DNA of 5,616 nt from HK-STAS-PATE-2 sp035906575 (GCA_035906575.1 JAMIEW010000002.1:1-5616); one strand, 5' to 3'. Positions 1 to 5,540 are shown, numbered from the stretch's first letter. The notes: generated from the letters alone by a model not told the origin. A program made the numbers and translations.

Positions 1-655
1 TCATGTCGAGTGATTTGTCTTTCAACATCGGGCGCGGCAAATCAAAAGCCTTATCATCGCCTTCAAGGGCAAGCTTTGAAATCTGCGGACCACCTGGATA
101 CGGTAATCCCATCAACTTTGCGGATTTATCAAACGCTTCACCCGCCGCATCATCACGCGTTTGTCCGACGATTTTGTATTTACCCGGCGCTTTCATGAGC
201 ACAAGCTCGGTGTGACCACCTGAAACGATCAAGGCGAGCATCGGGTACTCCCAGTGTTCACGAGCCTTCTCATCAAGCCATGCCGACGCCAAATGCCCTT
301 CAAGATGGTTCACGCCAATGATCGGCTTGCCACTCAACATCGCCAAAACACGACCCGCCTCAATACCAACGCGCAAAGCCGTCGCCAAGCCAGGACCCTG
401 GGTAACCGCGATAATATCGAACGAATCCATCCCTTTGTCGCCCAAAGCCTGAGTCAAAAGCGACACCGTTTCAGGCACATGAGAGCGAGCGGCGACCTCA
501 GGCACGACTCCGCCATACTTTTGGTGGATGGGGATTTGGGATGAAACCAGATTGTGTACAAGTTCAACACTTTTCCCCGTTTGATCCACAGACAAAAGCG
601 CGATGGCGGTTTCATCGCAACTCGACTCGATGGCTAAAACGCGGGTCGTTTTCAT
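1..655 (-). CDS. tsaD: tRNA N6-adenosine threonylcarbamoyltransferase TsaD, 5' part (runs off the left edge)
   Basis: TsaD transfers the threonylcarbamoyl group from threonylcarbamoyl-AMP (made by TsaC/Sua5) to N6 of A37 in tRNAs that read ANN codons, in a cytoplasmic complex with TsaB and TsaE. The first 218 residues are visible; the family is usually about 335-345 long, so the C-terminal third lies outside. Seen: the ASKHA N-terminal signature ESSCDET (residues 10-16), GGVVPEVAARSH (48-59), the metal-binding HxxxH as NHLEGH (116-121), VSGGHTE (144-150) and the nucleotide-site stretch DDAAGEAFDK (168-177), followed by YPGGP. The third metal ligand, a late aspartate, is beyond the edge. The ATG at 655 matches the family N-terminus (MKTTRVLAIESS), and an in-frame stop lies about 20 bases upstream. 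No Shine-Dalgarno is visible before it. It diverges from the gene at 774 across a 118-bp gap. The identification is certain. Confidence 0.97.
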   Translation of the reverse strand, partial: MKTTRVLAIESSCDETAIALLSVDQTGKSVELVHNLVSSQIPIHQKYGGVVPEVAARSHVPETVSLLTQALGDKGMDSFDIIAVTQGPGLATALRVGIEAGRVLAMLSGKPIIGVNHLEGHLASAWLDEKAREHWEYPMLALIVSGGHTELVLMKAPGKYKIVGQTRDDAAGEAFDKSAKLMGLPYPGGPQISKLALEGDDKAFDLPRPMLKDKSLDM

Positions 656-689
656 GCGCCGAGCTTAGCTAAGGTCGTTGTTTTTGTCC

Positions 690-718
690 ATCGTAATACA
701 TTGACAAAACAGTGCGAA
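690..718 (-). promoter_or_regulatory. Candidate tsaD promoter
   Basis: On the minus strand TTCGCA (718-713) lies 17 bases from TACGAT (695-690); each matches 4 of 6 consensus positions. Transcription would start near 683, giving a leader of about 28 nt before the tsaD ATG. It overlaps the candidate -35 of the divergent gene. This is consensus matching only. Confidence 0.35.
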
Positions 719-729
719 TCCTGTCTTCT
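701..729 (+). promoter_or_regulatory. Candidate promoter of the 168-aa orphan gene
   Basis: A perfect TTGACA -35 (701-706) is followed after 17 bases by TCTTCT (724-729), a poor -10 (3 of 6). The -35 sits inside the candidate tsaD promoter on the other strand, so the two units may compete. The perfect -35 is the main support. Confidence 0.35.
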
Positions 730-748
730 AGAGGCGTTTTGCACCTCT
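730..748 (+). other. Small hairpin in the leader of the 168-aa orphan gene
   Basis: AGAGG (730-734) and CCTCT (744-748) can pair, with one further inner G-C pair across a mismatch. The hairpin lies between the candidate promoter and the SD at 763-768. It is too weak to call a regulator, and no U-tract follows it directly. Confidence 0.3.
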
Positions 749-773
749 CATCGTTTTGTTTCAAGGAGTGTCT

Positions 774-1280
774 GTGTCCATTTCTGGAATCGCCAACCCC
801 GGCCCGCCCATTCTCAAGATTCGGCGTGCTGGTAAGCCCGGTCACAATCTTAGTGGCCATATGCTCAAGCCAAAAGCGAACTCTCGACGCGTGCGCGTCA
901 CCGACTTGGGTACCAATGCCATCATCGGATACTTCGACATCGAGACCGATACCGGCCGAATCCTGCTACCTGAACGTGTCTGCATCGAACTCTTGAAGAT
1001 CGCAAGCAAGACCAAGCGCAAGATCGAAGCCGTGCCGGTTCATGTGATGCTCGCGAAGTGCCGTCAAAAGTACCTCGAAGTTCACGACCCGTGCGTGGCT
1101 GGCAATTGTCTCGTCATCGACGTGCCTCCCAACCAGTTCACGATCACGCTCGAAGACCGTTGCTATGCCCTCGGTCAAGACGACTACTTCTACCGCCTTA
1201 TCGATGACGAAGCCTTCCGCGCCCCGATACTCAGCTTCAAACACTTCTGGGACGCTGAAACAATTTTCGCGTCCAAGTAG
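774..1280 (+). CDS. Unrecognised 168-aa protein
   Basis: I do not recognise this family. The reading frame is open from TTG 756, but GTG 774 is preferred: AAGGAG (763-768) sits 5 bases before it, an excellent SD position. The protein begins MSISGIANPG, is basic in the first 45 residues (LKIRRAGKPGHN, ANSRRVRV), then has a mixed region with the short strand-like run IGYFDIETDTGRILLP (51-66), a lysine/arginine cluster KTKRK (79-83), and an acidic, aromatic C-terminal third (DDYFYRLIDDEAF, 136-148). Cysteines at 70, 96, 107, 112 and 130 are not spaced as a CxxC site. There is no signal peptide or membrane segment, so a cytosolic protein is likely. Wobble positions often end in C or G and it is followed by a clear terminator, which supports a real expressed gene. 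The basic N-terminus could bind nucleic acid, but that is only a guess. Confidence 0.8.
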   Translation: MSISGIANPGPPILKIRRAGKPGHNLSGHMLKPKANSRRVRVTDLGTNAIIGYFDIETDTGRILLPERVCIELLKIASKTKRKIEAVPVHVMLAKCRQKYLEVHDPCVAGNCLVIDVPPNQFTITLEDRCYALGQDDYFYRLIDDEAFRAPILSFKHFWDAETIFASK

Positions 1281-1293
1281 CCATCTCTCACCT

Positions 1294-1328
1294 GCCCCGC
1301 TCGATAGACTGAGCGGGGCTTGTTGTTT
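1294..1328 (+). terminator. Intrinsic terminator of the 168-aa orphan gene
   Basis: GCCCCGCTC (1294-1302) and GAGCGGGGC (1311-1319) form a perfect 9-bp GC-rich stem with an 8-nt loop. It is followed by the T-rich run TTGTTGTTT and lies 14 bases after the TAG stop. Confidence 0.92.
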
Positions 1329-1333
1329 ACCGA

Positions 1334-1361
1334 TTGACAAATCCATTATTTTATGAAAACT
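1334..1361 (+). promoter_or_regulatory. Candidate promoter of the 116-aa orphan gene
   Basis: A perfect TTGACA (1334-1339) lies just after the preceding terminator, so the following gene probably has its own promoter. The best -10 at 16-bp spacing, AAAACT (1356-1361), is weak. TATGAA (1352-1357) is closer to consensus but too near the -35. Confidence 0.35.
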
Positions 1362-1367
1362 TCGATG

Positions 1368-1394
1368 CGTTAAGCATTCAACCATGTCTTAACG
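1368..1394 (+). repeat. 7-bp inverted repeat directly before an SD
   Basis: CGTTAAG (1368-1374) and CTTAACG (1388-1394) are perfect reverse complements 13 bases apart, ending 2 bases before the GGAG of the next gene. The half-site centres are 20 bp apart, about two helical turns, as expected for a dimeric repressor operator. In RNA it would instead be a hairpin abutting the ribosome site. Confidence 0.5.
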
Positions 1395-1404
1395 ACGGAG
1401 TTAC

Positions 1405-1755
1405 GTGACCACTGAAACTTCAAACACCTCTTCATCTCTCAGCGATGATGACCTCGCCCGTTTTGCCTCGCTCAGAGAGCTGCTCTGGAAGGACCACGAT
1501 GACATGGACAAGTGCCAGCCAAGAGAAGCACGCCTCTCTCTCGAGGAGTGGGGCTGGGCCACATCCCTCATCAAGGAGGAGTTGGTGAGCGCCGATATTG
1601 CCTCGGGCCTCATGACCCCCGTTCGGTTCTGCCTCGTTCTCGAGACTGACGACAAGCCCGAACTGCTGATGATCGGCCCCATGCACGTCCCCGCCGAACT
1701 CGGCACCACCACCGAAGAGATCAAGAAGCTCTTTCGTGAGCTGAGAGACTGCTGA
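1405..1755 (+). CDS. Unrecognised 116-aa acidic protein
   Basis: I do not recognise the family. The start is GTG 1405, with GGAG (1397-1400) four bases upstream. The N-terminal 15 residues are a Ser/Thr-rich, probably disordered tail (TTETSNTSSSLSDDD). Residues 16-66 look helical and charged (LARFASLRELLWKDHDD, LSLEEWGWATSLIKEEL). Residues 72-95 contain two hydrophobic strand-like runs (VRFCLVLE and ELLMIGPMHVP), and a final helix follows (TTEEIKKLFRELRDC, 102-116). The compact helix-strand-helix order suggests a small folded cytosolic domain; no signal or membrane segment is present. C37, C76 and the terminal C116 make no recognisable metal site. A clean SD, C/G-rich wobble positions and a terminator after the TGA make it a credible gene. 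It converges with the hydrolase gene, 55 bp apart. Confidence 0.78.
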   Translation: MTTETSNTSSSLSDDDLARFASLRELLWKDHDDMDKCQPREARLSLEEWGWATSLIKEELVSADIASGLMTPVRFCLVLETDDKPELLMIGPMHVPAELGTTTEEIKKLFRELRDC

Positions 1756-1779
1756 TTCGCCCATGTCGAGTCCACTACT

Positions 1780-1810
1780 CGCCCCGTCGCAAGGCTGGGC
1801 GTTTTTTATT
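1780..1810 (+). terminator. Intrinsic terminator of the 116-aa orphan gene
   Basis: CGCCC (1780-1784) pairs with GGGCG (1797-1801), followed at once by TTTTTTATT. The U-tract runs up to the stop codon of the convergent hydrolase gene. A second CGCCC at 1758-1762 could pair with the same GGGCG, and CGAGT/ACTCG (1767-1771/1777-1781) forms another hairpin, so alternative folds exist. On the minus strand no T-tract follows the stem, so it works in one direction only. Confidence 0.82.
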
Positions 1811-2611
1811 TCAAATTTGTTTCTTTGTTTTTTCGAAATACATTCTCGTTGGATCAATCCACTCACGAATACTTGAGAATAACCGTTCCCAATACATTTC
1901 GCTTGGACGAAAAGAGTGTGATGCTCCCTCAAAGGTCTCAAACTTTAATGCTCGATGTTCAGATGCCTGCTCAAATGCACGCTGCGAAAATTCATGCGAA
2001 ACTCGAGTATCTCCAGTCCCATGACAAACCAATAATGGCACATCGCGATCAAATGCCTTCTCACCTAAATCAGTATCCCTTAACGATTCAAGAATGGGTC
2101 TTCCTAAATAAATAGACGTACCTTCTTTAAGAACGGGACTCGTTGCTGTCGCTGCCCAAAGAGATTCATATCGTGGCCACATAGACAGATTCGGTCTAAC
2201 TGCCGGGCTGAGATAGACTAATCGATCAAATGAAAGAGGATGCGCTAATCCCAGCAATGCAGCACCGAGACTAAATCCAACGGCACTTGATGGTATCGTT
2301 TCATGACGAGTCACAATCCATTCATACAATGTGATGAGATCTTCAACATGCGTTGCAAGTGGCGTATTCGCAAAAGAACCTTCACTCTCACCAATCCCGC
2401 GCCAATCATATCGCAGAACAACGAAGCCATTTTTGACGAACGATTCTGCCATCGCATCAAATAAACCATTTTCACTGCGATTACCCGCGAAGCCATGCAC
2501 CAAAAGAACCCACCCAAGCGGATTATCCCGAGGAGAGCTTTCTTCTACAGCAAGCGACACCCCGTCCTTCATCATCACCCGCTCAACCCGGATTTTTTGA
2601 GTTTCTTTCAT
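1811..2611 (-). CDS. Alpha/beta-fold serine hydrolase (S33/hydrolase_4-like)
   Basis: This 266-aa cytosolic protein has the alpha/beta-hydrolase core. Seen in order: the oxyanion-loop strand WVLLVHGFAGNRSENG (34-49), the typical YDWRGIGESEG segment (68-78), the nucleophile elbow GFSLG (112-116) with Ser114, a cap-like stretch (about 139-180), the acid in CHGTGDTRVS with Asp201, and the final histidine in GASHSF (His232). The triad is therefore intact and the length is normal for a single-domain esterase/lipase/peptidase-like enzyme. No signal peptide is visible. The substrate cannot be told: members include carboxylesterases, acylglycerol lipases and aminopeptidases. The ATG at 2611 is chosen because MKETQKIRVERVMMKDGVSLAVEE fits the usual N-terminal beta-hairpin; only a weak AGGG lies upstream. 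The gene is flanked by plus-strand orphans on both sides and is probably monocistronic. Its stop is TGA. Confidence 0.9.
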   Translation of the reverse strand: MKETQKIRVERVMMKDGVSLAVEESSPRDNPLGWVLLVHGFAGNRSENGLFDAMAESFVKNGFVVLRYDWRGIGESEGSFANTPLATHVEDLITLYEWIVTRHETIPSSAVGFSLGAALLGLAHPLSFDRLVYLSPAVRPNLSMWPRYESLWAATATSPVLKEGTSIYLGRPILESLRDTDLGEKAFDRDVPLLVCHGTGDTRVSHEFSQRAFEQASEHRALKFETFEGASHSFRPSEMYWERLFSSIREWIDPTRMYFEKTKKQI

Positions 2612-2630
2612 AGAAAGAACCCTACCATCC

Positions 2631-2660
2631 AGGCGTTAGAGCGATAAGCAATACACGCCT
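2631..2660. repeat. 6-bp inverted repeat in the divergent intergenic region
   Basis: AGGCGT (2631-2636) and ACGCCT (2655-2660) are perfect reverse complements around an 18-bp spacer. The repeat lies in the 138-bp gap between the hydrolase start and the divergent 60-aa gene. It could be an operator, but six bases can arise by chance. Confidence 0.3.
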
Positions 2661-2672
2661 CTATCCCCCTTG

Positions 2673-2702
2673 TTGCAGAAAAAAGAGATGGGGCGCTATG
2701 AT
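2673..2702 (+). promoter_or_regulatory. Promoter candidate of the 60-aa zinc-knuckle gene
   Basis: TATGAT (2697-2702, 5 of 6 to TATAAT) is preceded after 18 bases by TTGCAG (2673-2678). Transcription would start near 2709, leaving a leader of about 40 nt. In that leader TCCT (2729-2732) can pair with AGGA (2737-2740) across a 4-nt loop, partly hiding the SD. Confidence 0.5.
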
Positions 2703-2749
2703 GCTCAATAGGCCGTGTTCATCGATAATCCTCAACAGGAGACGTTCGC

Positions 2750-2932
2750 ATGTGTTGGAGAGACGATGTAAGAAAAGACCGTATCTGTTCTTCGTGTCGT
2801 GCAACCTATTTCGGTGACCTCGGTCACCGTAACTGCCCCGCTCTCGCGAAGCCGACCGCTACCTCGCCCACGGAGGCTGACGTGTCGAGCGCTGAAAAGC
2901 CTACACCCGAGCACATCGAGCGACCCTTCTAG
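2750..2932 (+). CDS. 60-aa protein with a putative zinc knuckle
   Basis: This small protein has no recognised family. AGGAGA (2737-2742) lies 7 bases before the ATG, an ideal SD. The N-terminal half carries C13-x2-C16-x9-H26-x2-C29 (CSSC then HRNC), a CCHC spacing able to bind one zinc ion, preceded by a basic start (RDDVRKDR) and one extra Cys at position 2. The C-terminal half (about 31-60) is rich in Ala, Pro, Thr, Ser and Glu and is probably disordered. There is no signal or membrane segment. Promoter, SD, frame and terminator line up, so expression is credible despite the size. Zinc binding is inferred from spacing only; nucleic-acid or protein contact would be usual for such knuckles, but nothing here shows which. 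It converges with the membrane-protein gene at 2983. Confidence 0.75.
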   Translation: MCWRDDVRKDRICSSCRATYFGDLGHRNCPALAKPTATSPTEADVSSAEKPTPEHIERPF

Positions 2933-2958
2933 CTCTTGGCTTGCTTCTCCTGCCAAAT

Positions 2959-2984
2959 CCCACCTCTCGCTAGGTGGGCTTTTT
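2959..2984 (+). terminator. Intrinsic terminator of the 60-aa gene
   Basis: CCCACCT (2959-2965) and AGGTGGG (2972-2978) form a perfect 7-bp stem with a 6-nt loop, followed by CTTTTT. The end of the U-tract overlaps the stop codon of the convergent membrane-protein gene. On the minus strand only ATTT follows the stem, so activity there would be weak. Confidence 0.9.
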
Positions 2985-3813
2985 AAAACCCAATCAAATG
3001 AATCACCTCATAGAGACCCCAAACACCAAGTGCGATAAACGCAAAAGCACCGAGAAAAGCAATCCACGGATTTTTCACAATCTTAATCGTCCGACTCGGT
3101 GAGACATAAAGCAGGATATTGAGAATCATGTGACCAAGAAAAACACCTATGCCGAATCCCCACACATTCACCACATTAAAGAGTGGGATATACCCGGCAA
3201 AATCATCCAAGCCCAAGATGAATGGCACCGAAAACGCCACACCAAACAATGGCCAAAAACGCATATTCTCCCCACCTGCTTTCATGCTGGCATGTGGAAT
3301 GATCTTGCTAAGAATTGGAGCGATTGCCTTATTCACAAAGGATAAGCCTTTTTCAAAAAACTGCGCCACGCGTTTTAGTATGGATTTATCGGCCGCGCCT
3401 TCAACAGCATGCTCAAGGCTATCTTCAGCCATCTTGATCAAAACCAATGAGGCGACAAAAACCATCAATGCTAATAACCAGCGGATTTCTTTAAAGAACG
3501 TCCAGAGTGTCAATACAACCATGGTACCAAGTGCATTTCCGAGGGCCGTCGCAATCTCAATCGAGACACGTGACTTATAGCCCGGGTTACGGCTCATGAG
3601 ATGACCAATAAAAATGGCAAAATCAATTGAGGTTTTGAGGTAAATCGTCATACCAATCAAAACGTCATACCAACGGATCTGCAAGCTAATGTCATTCGCC
3701 GTAAAGACGTTCAAAAGATGGATCTGTCCAAAATAAGCCGCAATCAAAGCGACGCAGGTCACCACCGTCAAAACAAGCGGGATCACTTGTCGTTTCAAAA
3801 ACGTTTCGTTCAT
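2983..3813 (-). CDS. Multi-pass membrane protein, possible LysE/CadD/TerC-type transporter
   Basis: A 276-aa integral membrane protein with about seven hydrophobic segments (near 10-28, 48-72, 85-105, 109-127, 187-210, 216-238, 249-271) and a charged amphipathic middle (about 128-186). The two halves resemble each other. Each has a membrane acidic residue (TSIDFAIFIGHL, Asp64; LGLDDFAGYIPLF, Asp203/204), then a glycine-rich helix with an LG step (ATALGNALGTMVV; GIGVFLGHMILN), then a hydrophobic helix pair. GLDDFAGYIPLF and the ending LGAFAFIALGVWGLYE recall the cadmium-resistance (CadD) and TerC side of the LysE superfamily. That link is by eye, so cation or small-solute export is an inference. 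ATG 3813 is chosen because it begins the MNETFLKRQ positive-inside lead. ATG 3849 (12 codons longer) is possible; neither has a good SD. The frame stays open to 4041 but would then run through the proS terminator and end. Confidence 0.75.
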   Translation of the reverse strand: MNETFLKRQVIPLVLTVVTCVALIAAYFGQIHLLNVFTANDISLQIRWYDVLIGMTIYLKTSIDFAIFIGHLMSRNPGYKSRVSIEIATALGNALGTMVVLTLWTFFKEIRWLLALMVFVASLVLIKMAEDSLEHAVEGAADKSILKRVAQFFEKGLSFVNKAIAPILSKIIPHASMKAGGENMRFWPLFGVAFSVPFILGLDDFAGYIPLFNVVNVWGFGIGVFLGHMILNILLYVSPSRTIKIVKNPWIAFLGAFAFIALGVWGLYEVIHLIGF

Positions 3814-3867
3814 TGGAGCATGATGCCTTAAACCCGTTAGAAAATCCATCTGAATAGTCCCGCCCAA

Positions 3868-3888
3868 AACGAAAAACCGCCCTTTCGG
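3868..3888. repeat. 21-bp direct repeat, copy 1 (3' half of a terminator)
   Basis: These 21 bases are identical to 5583-5603. In both places they form the loop, 3' arm and U-tract of a minus-strand terminator with a GAAA tetraloop. Confidence 0.8.
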
Positions 3889-3896
3889 GTGATTTT
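3872..3896 (-). terminator. Intrinsic terminator of proS
   Basis: On the minus strand AAAATC, an A-C mismatch, then CCC pairs across a GAAA loop with GGG and GGTTTT, ending in TTTTTCG. The hairpin begins two bases after the proS stop codon. The downstream membrane-protein gene would thus need readthrough or its own promoter in the short gap. Confidence 0.82.
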
Positions 3897-3898
3897 GA

Positions 3899-5320
3899 TT
3901 AATACGCTTGAGCAAAATACCATTTTTCAAAAGATTCTTGGTCACAACAGACGCATTTTCCTTTAACATTCTCTTCAGCGAGACAGCGTGTTGTTGCTTT
4001 GGTCTGCTCTTTGATCCTAGCTTCACAATCTGTACGACCACACCAGAAGGATTTTAAAAATCCTTTTTCACCTTCCATATACATCTTAAAATCTTCCCAC
4101 CGCGCGACTTCGTGGGTCGAATTTTTTAAGAATGCCTCGGCCTGAGTAAAAAGATTTTTCTGAATATCTTCAAGTAGCTCGCTGACTTTTTCCGCTACAT
4201 CGTCGATTTGAGCCTGGATCTTTTCATCCGTGTCTCGGCGAACAAGGGTCGCGACTCCTCTTTCTATTTCTTTGTTGCCGATCTCAATTCGCAATGGCAC
4301 CCCTTTTAATTCCCATTTATTCATTTTCCAACCAATCGACTGGTTTTCTTCGATGTCTAGCTTGATTCGATATCCTAACTTCTCGAGACTTGCCGCAATA
4401 GCCTTGCAAACGATGACAATCTCATCCTCTACTCTCACAGGCAGAATAACAACTTGAATAGGGGCAAGCTTTGGCGGCAAACGCAAGCCCTTATCATCGC
4501 CATGAGCCATAATTAATCCTCCGATAGATCGAGTTGATAAACCCCAGCTCGTCTGCCAAGCAAATTGTCTCGATCCGTCTTTTGCTTGAAACTGAATATC
4601 GAATGATTTGGCGAAATTTTGTCCTAAATCATGCGATGTACAACTTTGAAGAGCCTTGCCCTCTGGCATCATGGTTTCATAGGTTAACGTCATGTCCGCG
4701 CCAGCAAATTTTTCGCTTTCAGATTTTCGTCCGACATATCCTGGCAGAGCGAACAGATTACGATAGAGATTTGTATACGTCTCCATTGCCCAACTAACCG
4801 TAGCAAGAGCCTCGTCGTGCTCCGCATGTGCAGTATGGCCTTCCTGCCAGAGAAACTCGGTCGTACGTAAAAAGAGATAGGTTCTTTTTTCCCAACGGAC
4901 AACGTTATTCCACTGGTTAATCTGTAGTGGCAAATCACGCCAAGATTGAATCCATCGCGCAAATGTATCGTACATGATCGTCTCGCTTGTAGGGCGCACA
5001 ACCAAGGGCTCCTGCAGCATTTCTCCGCCGCCAATCGTCACCACAGCGAGCTCTGGCGAGAAGCCTTTAACATGCTCTTTCTCTTTATGGAGAAGATTTT
5101 CTGGGATGAATAATGGAAAATAAGCATTTTCTACTCCACGACGTTTAATCTCTTTGTTTAGCTCACTCTGAATAACTTCCCAAATGGCATAGCCATAGGA
5201 GCGAAAGATCATCGTGCCTTTAGCTGGACCATAATCAGCAAGCTCAGCCTGAAGTACCAGGGCGTTATACCATGCTGAAAGATCTACTGATTTTTTTGGG
5301 AGCTGTTTTTGAAAAGCCAT
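3899..5320 (-). CDS. proS: Prolyl-tRNA synthetase, archaeal/eukaryotic type
   Basis: ProRS joins proline to tRNA-Pro using ATP in the cytoplasm. This 473-aa form is the short class II type without the bacterial INS editing domain. Seen: the N-terminal block DLSAWYNALVLQAELADYGPAKG with IFRSYGYAIWE (13-48), VRPTSET (108-114), motif 2 around RWEKRTYLFLRTTEFLWQEG with GHTAHA (142-166), CTSHDLGQNFAKSFDI (227-242), motif 3 GLSTRSIGGLIMAHGDDKG (260-278) with LRLPPKLAP, and an anticodon-binding domain (about 288-390). The zinc domain has Cys427, Cys432, Cys456 and Cys459, and the protein ends in the family's conserved FAQAY. All key motifs are intact and the length is normal. ATG 5320 matches the family N-terminus, yet no SD precedes it; the 20 bases upstream are U-rich and follow the T-box terminator. 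Expression is probably controlled by that T-box. Confidence 0.97.
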   Translation of the reverse strand: MAFQKQLPKKSVDLSAWYNALVLQAELADYGPAKGTMIFRSYGYAIWEVIQSELNKEIKRRGVENAYFPLFIPENLLHKEKEHVKGFSPELAVVTIGGGEMLQEPLVVRPTSETIMYDTFARWIQSWRDLPLQINQWNNVVRWEKRTYLFLRTTEFLWQEGHTAHAEHDEALATVSWAMETYTNLYRNLFALPGYVGRKSESEKFAGADMTLTYETMMPEGKALQSCTSHDLGQNFAKSFDIQFQAKDGSRQFAWQTSWGLSTRSIGGLIMAHGDDKGLRLPPKLAPIQVVILPVRVEDEIVIVCKAIAASLEKLGYRIKLDIEENQSIGWKMNKWELKGVPLRIEIGNKEIERGVATLVRRDTDEKIQAQIDDVAEKVSELLEDIQKNLFTQAEAFLKNSTHEVARWEDFKMYMEGEKGFLKSFWCGRTDCEARIKEQTKATTRCLAEENVKGKCVCCDQESFEKWYFAQAY

Positions 5321-5329
5321 ATGATGGGA

Positions 5330-5387
5330 TAAATAAAAATCTCGTCCTTATCAAACACGCATTAATCGCGTGTCTGACAAGGACGAG
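5330..5387 (-). terminator. T-box regulated terminator before proS
   Basis: On the minus strand, 20 bases (5387-5368) starting CTCGTCCTT pair along their whole length, with two G-U pairs, with 5360-5341 ending AAGGACGAG. The loop is GATTAAT and the tail is ATTTTTATTT. It ends about 10 bases before the proS ATG. Confidence 0.95.
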
Positions 5388-5440
5388 ATTTCTCGTGGTA
5401 CCACCTTGTCTTTGCCTCCGCATCGCTGCTTTGGCCTTAA

Positions 5441-5459
5441 GCGCCTGTCTATTAGGCGC
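5441..5459 (-). other. Leader hairpin between Stem I and the T-box core
   Basis: GCGCCU and AGGCGC pair perfectly around a 7-nt loop. Its place corresponds to the Stem III region of canonical T-box leaders; there is no U-tract, so it is not a terminator. Confidence 0.6.
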
Positions 5460-5540
5460 GCTCGTGATGACGGAGAGTGACCGGTGCCGCTCATCGCGGA
5501 CAGCTCCAGGGCTGGGGACCCCTTCATTGCTTTGTAGTTG

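Larger units (their letters stand above)
5330..5534 (-). promoter_or_regulatory. T-box riboswitch of proS (tRNA-Pro sensing, transcriptional)
   Basis: The leader holds the T-box core AAGGUGGUACCACG (5407-5394, minus strand). The antiterminator folds exactly: CAAGG (5408-5404) with CCUUG (5382-5378), a 7-nt UGGUACC bulge (5403-5397), then ACGAG (5396-5392) with CUCGU (5387-5383) around an AAAU loop. UGGU complements the ACCA 3' end expected of tRNA-Pro (discriminator A73). The antiterminator's 3' strand is also the 5' strand of the terminator, so the two folds exclude each other. Upstream, AUGA (near 5527) can pair with UCAU (near 5470-5467) as the base of Stem I, placing the proline codon CCG (5473-5471) next to the 3' strand, where a specifier belongs. 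A GCGCCU/AGGCGC hairpin (5459-5441) follows. By family logic, uncharged tRNA-Pro allows readthrough into proS. The core is certain; the Stem I fold is inferred. Confidence 0.95.

Noticed and set aside
254..544. Plus-strand 96-codon open frame
   Set aside because: It is antisense to conserved TsaD motifs; the protein lacks any domain.
966..1385. Minus-strand 139-codon open frame
   Set aside because: It is antisense to the well-signalled 168-aa gene and runs through its terminator; no SD or recognisable motif.
1432..1941. Minus-strand 169-codon open frame
   Set aside because: It overlaps the end of the hydrolase gene in another frame and the whole 116-aa gene on the other strand; no motif.
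3814..4041. N-terminal extension of the membrane protein to 4041
   Set aside because: It would cross the proS terminator and translate the proS 3' end in another frame; the extension has no membrane or family signature.
49..4501. Shared run CCTTATCATCGCC in tsaD (near 49) and proS (near 4489)
   Set aside because: Both encode a Gly-Asp-Asp-Lys stretch within conserved coding sequence, so this is a chance likeness rather than a repeat.
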